A stretch of DNA of 58,805 bases. It comes from Clostridia bacterium (GTDB taxonomy: Bacteria > Bacillota > Clostridia > Oscillospirales > Acutalibacteraceae). The notes under the pieces were generated by a model. It was not told where the DNA came from. It saw nothing but the letters and a program-made list of their open reading frames with translations, and did not search any database. The stretch covers positions 1 through 58,805 of the forward strand of contig JAFQKB010000084.1 in the NCBI GenBank assembly GCA_017397125.1, read 5' to 3'. The translations under genes were made by a program, and so were the position numbers. This document shows positions 53,490 through 58,805 of the stretch, one piece after another (positions within the stretch are counted from its first letter, which is position 1; each line of letters begins with the position of its first letter).

Positions 53490-53532
53490 CACCCATCCGT
53501 CCAGTATAAAGCGGATGGGTGTTTTCTTGTAA
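53490..53532 (+). terminator. Terminator of the peptide cluster
   Basis: A 12-bp stem AACACCCATCCG/CGGATGGGTGTT followed by TTCTTG. Confidence 0.82.
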
Positions 53533-53577
53533 GTGAAAACCTATGGCTGTGCCAGGGGTTCCGAATAGCTTTTAGCG

Positions 53578-53645
53578 TTCCATAGCCTCTCCCTCCGGGA
53601 GAGGTGGCACAGCGTAGCCGTGACGGCGAGGGAGCCTCCGCAGAC
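53578..53645. repeat. REP-like intergenic repeat of the CCTCTCCC/GGGAGAGG type
   Basis: CCATAGCCTCTCCCTCCGGG continues with AGAGGTGGC, then a second hairpin and GCGAGGGAGCC. This pattern recurs between genes of many gut Clostridia. The sequence to 53800 holds further short hairpins but no gene. Confidence 0.5.
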
Positions 53646-53783
53646 CATTCGTGCGCAAGTGTCGGAAATTTGAGCGGACTTGTGCGCCGCTAGTATCATA
53701 GGGCTTTGCCCATATACGGAAACCCCGGCTGTGTCGGGGGATTATTATTTGCGTCAAAATCAGGCGAAAATCGTATATTTTCC

Positions 53784-53812
53784 TTTTCTATTGCGGATGA
53801 ATGTGCTATAAT
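53784..53812 (+). promoter_or_regulatory. Probable promoter of the MFS gene
   Basis: TATAAT at 53807-53812 with a weak TTTTCT 17 bases upstream; the start codon follows about 34 bases later. Confidence 0.5.
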
Positions 53813-53845
53813 AATCCTGTTTGAGGAAATTTCAGGAGGCAGAGT

Positions 53846-55012
53846 ATGGTTTCGCTGTTGTTAGCCGTCATATACGTGGCCTTTATCAGCCTGGGGCTTC
53901 CCGACTCGCTGCTGGGCTCCGCCTGGCCGGTGATGGTGGGCGAGTTCGATGCCCCGGTCTCCTATGCCGGCATTGTGTCTATGATCATCGCCGGCGGCAC
54001 CATCGTATCCAGTCTATTGTCCGATCGGATGACCCGGCGGTTGGGCGCCGGCCCGGTGACCGCCATCAGCGTGCTGACCACCGCCCTGGCCCTGTTTGGC
54101 TTTTCGATGGCACCCTCCTTTTGGGTGCTGTGCCTGGTGGCGATCCCCTACGGCCTGGGCGCCGGTGGTGTGGACGCGGCGCTGAACAACTACGTGGCGC
54201 TGTACTATGCCTCCCGGCACATGAGCTGGCTACATTGCTTCTGGGGAGTAGGGGCCACACTGGGTCCCTACGTGATGGGGTGGGCCATCAGCGCCGACCA
54301 TGGCTGGCGCACCGGCTACGGTGTGATTGCCGCCTTTCAGATCCTCCTGACGGTGGCGCTGTTTCTGTCCCTGCCCCTGTGGAAAAAACGCCCCCTGGCG
54401 GCGGATGGCTCCGGCGAGGTGCAGGAGGCGCCCATCGGTCTGAAGGGAGCGATCCGGATCAAAGGGGTCAAGGCCATTCTGCTGGCCTTCTTCGGTTATT
54501 GCGCCTTTGAGACTACCGCCGGTCTGTGGGCCAGCACCTATCTGGTGGAGTACCGGGGCGTGGACCCGGAGACCGCCGCCACCTTTGCGGCGCTGTTTTA
54601 CCTGGGCATCACGGTAGGCCGCTTTATCAGCGGCTTCATAGCGGACCGGTTCGGGGACAAGAATATGATCCGCATCGGCGTGGGGGTCATACTGGTCGGC
54701 CTGGTGCTGATCGTGCTGCCTCTGCCCACCGCCCATGGGGCGTTGGCGGGCCTGGTGATCATCGGCATCGGCGGTGCGCCGGTGTACCCCTCCATCATCC
54801 ACTCCACCCCGGCCCACTTTGGGGCAGAGAATTCCCACGCCATCGTGGGTATTCAGATGGCCTGCGCCTATTGCGGAGCCACCTTTATGCCGCCGGTCTT
54901 CGGCCTGCTGGCCCAGTACGTGCATATCGCCACCTACCCCTATTATATGGCGGCTTTTGTGCTGGTGCTGTGGTGGATGACCGAACGGGTCAACCGGGTG
55001 TGCCGGTGCTGA
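53846..55012 (+). CDS. MFS transporter, sugar/fucose-permease-like
   Basis: 388 residues with about 12 membrane helices. The motif LSDRMTRRLGAGPVTAISVL sits between helices 2 and 3 and is a variant of the MFS signature; a second, ISGFIADRFGDKNMIRIGVG, sits in the second half. LPYGLGAGGVDAALNNYVAL-like text after helix 4 resembles FucP-type and related uptake carriers. The substrate cannot be read from the sequence. RBS CAGGAGGCAGAGT. Single gene with its own promoter. Confidence 0.88.
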   Translation: MVSLLLAVIYVAFISLGLPDSLLGSAWPVMVGEFDAPVSYAGIVSMIIAGGTIVSSLLSDRMTRRLGAGPVTAISVLTTALALFGFSMAPSFWVLCLVAIPYGLGAGGVDAALNNYVALYYASRHMSWLHCFWGVGATLGPYVMGWAISADHGWRTGYGVIAAFQILLTVALFLSLPLWKKRPLAADGSGEVQEAPIGLKGAIRIKGVKAILLAFFGYCAFETTAGLWASTYLVEYRGVDPETAATFAALFYLGITVGRFISGFIADRFGDKNMIRIGVGVILVGLVLIVLPLPTAHGALAGLVIIGIGGAPVYPSIIHSTPAHFGAENSHAIVGIQMACAYCGATFMPPVFGLLAQYVHIATYPYYMAAFVLVLWWMTERVNRVCRC

Positions 55013-55030
55013 TTTTGTGAATACCCCTCT

Positions 55031-55058
55031 TTTACATAGAAGAGTTTTGTGTTATACT
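55031..55058 (+). promoter_or_regulatory. Promoter of asnB
   Basis: TTTACA at 55031-55036, a 16-base spacer and TATACT at 55053-55058. Confidence 0.65.
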
Positions 55059-55097
55059 AAAAATATACTGTGACTTTGATCGCAAAGGAGTTTCGTT

Positions 55098-56924
55098 ATG
55101 TGCGGATTTTGCGGCTTTACCGGTGAGATACTGGATCGGGAGCAATACCTGCGTCAGATGACCGAAAAGATCACCCACCGCGGCCCCGACTCGGACGGCT
55201 ATTATATGGACGGGGCGGTGGCCATGGGCTTTCGGCGGCTGAGCATCATCGACCTGGAGGCGGCCTCCCAGCCCCTGTATAATGAGGACAAGTCCCTGGT
55301 GCTGATGTTCAACGGCGAGATCTATAACTATCAGGAGCTGCGGGAGCAGCTGCTGGCCCTGGGGCATACCTTTGCCACCGCCGGCGACGGCGAGACCTTG
55401 CTCCACGGCTACGAGCAGTGGGGTGCCGACCTGCTGCCCCGTCTGCGGGGTATGTTCGGCTTCGCCATTTGGAATGTGACGGAGCAGTCTCTGTTTATCG
55501 CCCGGGACTATTTCGGCATCAAGCCCATGCATTACACGCTGCTGCCGGACGGCCGTCTCGTGTTCGGCTCGGAGATCAAATCCATCCTCTGCCACCCGGA
55601 CGTGAAAAAGGAGTTCAATCCCGCCGCCCTGGATAAGTATCTGTCCTTCCAGTATTCGGTGCCCACCGAGACCTTCTTTAAGGGCATCTCCTGCCTGCCT
55701 CCGGCCCATTACCTGATCTATCAGGCGGGAGAGATAACCGTGCATCGGTACTGGGAACCCACCTTTACCCCCGACGAGGATATGACCCTGGAGCAGGCGG
55801 TGGATGCCATTGATGAGGCCTTTACCGACTCTGTGGCCGCCCACCGCATCAGCGACGTGGAGGTGGGCTGTTTCCTGTCCAGCGGCGTGGACTCCAGCTT
55901 TGTGGCCTCCTATTTCGGCGGACAGAAGGCCTTTACCGTGGGCTTTGATAACGGACAGCATTATAACGAGAGCAGCTACGCTGCCGAGCTGGCCAAGGAG
56001 GTGGGCATCCACCACTTCACCCACCTCATCGGCGAAGAGGAGTATTGGGACAGCCTGCCCCGGGTGCAGTATTATCTGGACCAGCCCCTGGCGGACCCCT
56101 CCTGCGTGGCCCTGTATTTTGTATCCAAGCTGGCAGCAGAGCAGGTGAAGGTGGTGCTGTCCGGTGAGGGCGCCGACGAGCTCTTTGGTGGCTATCGCAT
56201 CTATCACGAGCCCTATTCTCTGCGCGGCTATCAGCGGCTGCCCCGGTGGCTGCGCCGGGCGGTGGCGGCCTGCGTGTCGGTGCTGCCGGACATTAAGGGC
56301 AAATCCTTCCTCATCCGTGGCTCCAAGAGCCTGGAGGAGCGGTTTATCGGCAACGCCAATATGTTCAATAAGAAGGAAAAAGCCCGCCTGCTGCGGGACA
56401 TCCCCGCCACCAACCCGGCGGAGTATACTAAAGAATACTACGACCGGTGCCAGGGCCGGGACGACGTGACCCGGATGCAGTATCTGGACATCAACCGCTG
56501 GATGGTGGGGGACATCCTGCTCAAGGCCGACCGGATGAGCATGGCTCATTCCCTGGAGCTGCGGGTACCCTTCCTGGATAAGAAGGTGTTTGAGGTGGCG
56601 GCCCGCATCCCGGCCAAGCATCGGGTGGCCGCCGGCACCACCAAGTACGCTATGCGTCTGGCGGCCATGCGCCACATCCCCCAGTCCGCCGCCAGCAAGC
56701 CCAAGCTGGGCTTCCCGGTGCCCATCCGTGTGTGGCTGCGGCAGGAGAAGTATTATACTATCGTTAAAGAGGCCTTTTTGTCTGAGGCTGCCCGGCAATA
56801 TTTCAATACCGATTATCTGATGGGGCTGCTGGACCGTCACTACGCAGGCAAGCAGGACAACAGCCGTAAGATCTGGACCGTGTATATGTTCTTAGTGTGG
56901 TACGGCGTGTATTTTGCCGACTGA
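55098..56924 (+). CDS. asnB: Asparagine synthetase (glutamine-hydrolysing)
   Basis: 608 residues. The N-terminal glutaminase domain begins MCGFCGFTG with the catalytic Cys2, and has HRGPDSDGYY and FNGEIYNYQEL. The synthetase domain has the pyrophosphate loop CFLSSGVDSSFVAS (near 257-270), VLSGEGADELFGGYR and the substrate region LELRVPFLDKKVFEVA. It makes asparagine from aspartate, glutamine and ATP in the cytoplasm. Because lasso-peptide cyclases are related and a PqqD-like gene lies 2 kb away, I checked: the intact glutaminase and full length argue for ordinary AsnB. RBS AAAGGAG. Confidence 0.93.
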   Translation: MCGFCGFTGEILDREQYLRQMTEKITHRGPDSDGYYMDGAVAMGFRRLSIIDLEAASQPLYNEDKSLVLMFNGEIYNYQELREQLLALGHTFATAGDGETLLHGYEQWGADLLPRLRGMFGFAIWNVTEQSLFIARDYFGIKPMHYTLLPDGRLVFGSEIKSILCHPDVKKEFNPAALDKYLSFQYSVPTETFFKGISCLPPAHYLIYQAGEITVHRYWEPTFTPDEDMTLEQAVDAIDEAFTDSVAAHRISDVEVGCFLSSGVDSSFVASYFGGQKAFTVGFDNGQHYNESSYAAELAKEVGIHHFTHLIGEEEYWDSLPRVQYYLDQPLADPSCVALYFVSKLAAEQVKVVLSGEGADELFGGYRIYHEPYSLRGYQRLPRWLRRAVAACVSVLPDIKGKSFLIRGSKSLEERFIGNANMFNKKEKARLLRDIPATNPAEYTKEYYDRCQGRDDVTRMQYLDINRWMVGDILLKADRMSMAHSLELRVPFLDKKVFEVAARIPAKHRVAAGTTKYAMRLAAMRHIPQSAASKPKLGFPVPIRVWLRQEKYYTIVKEAFLSEAARQYFNTDYLMGLLDRHYAGKQDNSRKIWTVYMFLVWYGVYFAD

Positions 56925-56973
56925 CATATTTCCCGGCGTCCCGGCATACTATCCCGTGAGGAGGGATGCAGGG

Positions 56974-57483
56974 ATGTTTGTGGTATCCATGAAGACCACC
57001 CGCCCCCGGGTGGCAGCCTATGGGTTGGTGCTGAGTCTGCTGGCGGTGGTCACCTTTGGCCTGGCCGGGCGGCAGGACGCACTGCGCACCCAGGCGGCGG
57101 TGGCCGGCGGCGACGATAGCCGGCGGGTGGCGTATCTGCAGGAGTTGGGGTATGAGGCACAGCCGAAATGGACCCAGGTGCGGGAGATCGCTATCCCGGC
57201 AGAGTTCGACGAGACCTTTTCCGCCTACAATGCGCTGCAGCAGGAGGCGGGATACGACCTGTCCCCCTACCGGGGCCGGCGGGTGAAATGCTGGACCTAC
57301 ACGGTGCTCAATTACCCCGGCGAGGACACGGTGCAGGCCAATCTGTATGAGTATAACGACCGAATCATCGGCGGTGATATCTCCTCCACAGCGCTGGAGG
57401 GATTCAGCCACGGACTGGTTCCCCTGAAGGTAGGGCAGCCCGGGCCGGTCACCGGAGGAGAAAGCAATGGAGAGACTGGATAA
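56974..57483 (+). CDS. DUF4830-like exported or membrane-anchored protein
   Basis: I choose the ATG at 56974 behind GAGGAGGG; the first in-frame ATG overlaps asnB and lacks an RBS. 169 residues with an N-terminal membrane or signal segment (VAAYGLVLSLLAVVTFGLAG). A domain like DUF4830 follows: VAYLQELGYEAQPKWTQVRE, FSAYNALQQEAGYDLSPYRG, NYPGEDTVQANLYEYNDRII and GGDISS. Function unknown. It overlaps the pseudouridine synthase gene by 17 bp. Confidence 0.75.
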   Translation: MFVVSMKTTRPRVAAYGLVLSLLAVVTFGLAGRQDALRTQAAVAGGDDSRRVAYLQELGYEAQPKWTQVREIAIPAEFDETFSAYNALQQEAGYDLSPYRGRRVKCWTYTVLNYPGEDTVQANLYEYNDRIIGGDISSTALEGFSHGLVPLKVGQPGPVTGGESNGETG

Positions 57484-58189
57484 ACTGTTGTGTTCCCAGG
57501 GTACCCTGACCCGCAGCGAGGCGGGTCGGGTGATCCGCAGCGGCCGGGTGACGGTGGACGGAACGGTCTGCCGCCAGCCGGCGCAAAAGCTGGATCCGGC
57601 CGCCCACACCGTGGCGGTGGATGGCCGGGCGCTGGGGTATGCGGAGTTTGTGTATTGGATGCTGAATAAGCCGGCGGGCATACTCTGTGTGTCCCGGGAC
57701 CCCAAGGCACCTACGGTGGTGGATCTGCTCCCCGCCGAGCAGCAGCGGCGGGGTCTTTTTCCGGCCGGACGGCTGGACAAGGATACTCACGGCCTGGTGC
57801 TCATCACCGACGACGGAGATTTTGCCCACCGGATCCTGTCCCCCCGCCACCACATCCCCAAGACCTATCACGCCGTGCTGGACAAGCCCCTGGCCGAGGC
57901 GGCGGCGGACGCCTTTCGGGCAGGCCCCACGCTGGAGGACGGCACCCAATGTCTGCCGGCACAGGTGCGTGTGCTGGAGCCGGGGGAGACACCCCTGGTG
58001 GAGGTGGTCATTTACGAGGGCAAATTTCACCAGATCAAGCGGATGTTTGCCGCGGTGGGCTGTCACGTGGAATGGCTCAAACGGGTCAAGATGGGTGGTC
58101 TGTCATTGGATGAAACGTTGGAGGAGGGAGCCTGCCGTCCTCTCACACCGGAAGAAAAAAGTAGCATTTTGACTGAAAATTTGCCCTGA
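57467..58189 (+). CDS. RsuA/RluB-family rRNA pseudouridine synthase
   Basis: 240 residues. An N-terminal S4 RNA-binding domain (RLDKLLCSQGTLTRSEAGRV) is followed by the synthase domain, with the catalytic motif AGRLDKDTHGLVLITDDGDF carrying the essential Asp, then PKTYHAVLDKPL and EGKFHQIKRMFAAVGC. Members modify a single uridine in 16S or 23S rRNA; length and the KFHQIKRM box favour RsuA. RBS GGAGGAGAAAGCA. Confidence 0.92.
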   Translation: MERLDKLLCSQGTLTRSEAGRVIRSGRVTVDGTVCRQPAQKLDPAAHTVAVDGRALGYAEFVYWMLNKPAGILCVSRDPKAPTVVDLLPAEQQRRGLFPAGRLDKDTHGLVLITDDGDFAHRILSPRHHIPKTYHAVLDKPLAEAAADAFRAGPTLEDGTQCLPAQVRVLEPGETPLVEVVIYEGKFHQIKRMFAAVGCHVEWLKRVKMGGLSLDETLEEGACRPLTPEEKSSILTENLP

Positions 58190-58311
58190 TTTTCGTCATT
58201 GTCACGAGGACATATAAATTGTTCCTAGAATATTGGGGTAAACTTTGTGCATTTTAGGTATGGCTAAATGAAATAGAATGTGGTATAGTATGTGCGTAGG
58301 ATTTTGCGTGC

Positions 58312-58350
58312 TTGCAGGCTTTTTCCTGCAGGCTACGGCCAAAATATATT
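58312..58350 (+). promoter_or_regulatory. Leader hairpin before the ABC transporter ATPase gene
   Basis: TGCAGG pairs with CCTGCA around CTTTTT in the leader. A TATAGT at 58284-58289 may be a -10 box; no good -35 is visible. Confidence 0.35.
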
Positions 58351-58368
58351 TTGGAGGTTAAGAACATT

Positions 58369-58805
58369 ATGGCAAGTCTTTCTTTGAAGAACATCTACAA
58401 GAAGTACCCCGGCGGCGTCGTTGCCGTATCCGACTTCAACCTGGAGATCAAGGACAAAGAGTTCATCATCATGGTTGGTCCTTCCGGTTGCGGTAAGTCC
58501 ACCACTCTGCGTATGATCGCCGGTCTGGAAGAGATCTCTTCCGGTGAGCTGTACATAGGCGACCGTCTGGTCAACGATGTGGCTCCCAAGGATCGCGACA
58601 TCGCTATGGTGTTCCAGAACTACGCTCTGTATCCCCACATGACCGTGTTTGACAACATGGCTTTCGGTCTGAAGCTGCGCAAGACCCCCAAGGATGAGAT
58701 CAAGCGCCGCGTAGAAGAGGCCGCCCGCATTCTGGATATCGCTCACCTGCTGGACCGTAAGCCGAAGGCTCTGTCCGGTGGTCAGCGTCAGCGTGTGGCT
58801 CTGGG
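58369..58805 (+). CDS. MsmK/UgpC-type sugar ABC transporter ATP-binding subunit (3' end outside window)
   Basis: About 145 residues are visible from the ATG at 58369, which follows TTGGAGG. They include Walker [21 protein letters not shown], the Q-loop [20 protein letters not shown] and the ABC signature [12 protein letters not shown] at the very end. [10 protein letters not shown] and the [20 protein letters not shown] start place it with the CUT1 carbohydrate importer ATPases that often serve several permeases in Firmicutes. Walker B and the regulatory C-terminal domain lie beyond the window. Confidence 0.92.
   Translation, partial: MASLSLKNIYKKYPGGVVAVSDFNLEIKDKEFIIMVGPSGCGKSTTLRMIAGLEEISSGELYIGDRLVNDVAPKDRDIAMVFQNYALYPHMTVFDNMAFGLKLRKTPKDEIKRRVEEAARILDIAHLLDRKPKALSGGQRQRVAL

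Noticed and set aside
55098-56924. Asparagine synthetase as a lasso-peptide cyclase together with the PqqD and kinase genes
   Set aside because: The glutaminase domain is intact with Cys2, the protein has full AsnB length and its own promoter, an MFS gene intervenes, no transglutaminase-like protease is present, and the small peptide has no tail after its last Asp.

Overview
This 58.8-kb window looks like chromosomal DNA of an anaerobic Gram-positive bacterium, most likely a gut Clostridium-class organism near Oscillospiraceae/Ruminococcaceae. Support: GC-rich Firmicutes-type genes with strong AGGAGG-like ribosome binding sites, GTG starts, sigma-A promoters, SipW-type signal peptidases, a type I dockerin, choline-binding-like wall repeats, a DUF4830 protein and corrinoid-dependent methyl transfer. 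No database search was possible, so family names rest on motifs I can read.

Layout. (1) 1-2.4 kb: end of a sigma factor gene, a DUF4367-type membrane partner, a small secreted protein behind a hairpin that covers its RBS, an XRE regulator, a small unknown protein and a start-less Tn916-type excisionase relic. (2) 2.4-6.6 kb: a GH92 mannosidase (minus strand) bracketed by two near-identical hairpin repeats, a hairpin-rich intergenic region, and ychF. (3) 6.7-14.2 kb: a PHP phosphoesterase and a PocR/AraC regulator, divergent from a corrinoid methyl-transfer operon (corrinoid protein, two UroD-fold methyltransferases, RACo-like activator), then a second AraC regulator. (4) 14.3-20.5 kb: two large secreted carbohydrate-active or carbohydrate-binding proteins, the second with eight 21-residue wall-binding repeats, then a 0.9-kb AT-rich gap with a promoter-RNA-terminator unit that may be a 6S-like RNA.

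(5) 20.5-43.9 kb is the most unusual part: a co-directional run of genes that appears to build a cell-surface structure. It starts with a dockerin protein and a membrane-anchored cohesin-like protein. Next come a degenerate HD-GYP/EAL protein (probably a c-di-GMP sensor, not an enzyme) and a single-pass membrane protein. After these are four clear exported proteins with SipW/TasA-class leaders (735, 333, 454 and 1526 aa), a beta-helix protein with a related leader, two further exported proteins and two different SipW-type signal peptidases. In the middle sit a membrane-anchored McrB-like AAA+ ATPase and a DUF2357-like protein whose expected nuclease end is replaced by a long charged coiled coil. 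I infer a surface filament or matrix system in which an McrB/DUF2357 pair, normally known from DNA restriction, has been reused at the membrane.

(6) 43.9-51.8 kb: an Lgt-like membrane enzyme of lower GC, a membrane-anchored leucine-rich-repeat protein, and a 1742-aa secreted protein with two SGNH-like domains lacking the catalytic serine. (7) 51.8-53.5 kb: a compact peptide-maturation cluster (37-aa acidic peptide with its own terminator, HprK-like kinase, PqqD-like recognition protein, S24/S26 peptidase). (8) 53.8-58.8 kb: MFS transporter, asparagine synthetase, DUF4830 protein, RsuA-type pseudouridine synthase and the start of an MsmK/UgpC-type ABC ATPase cut by the window end.
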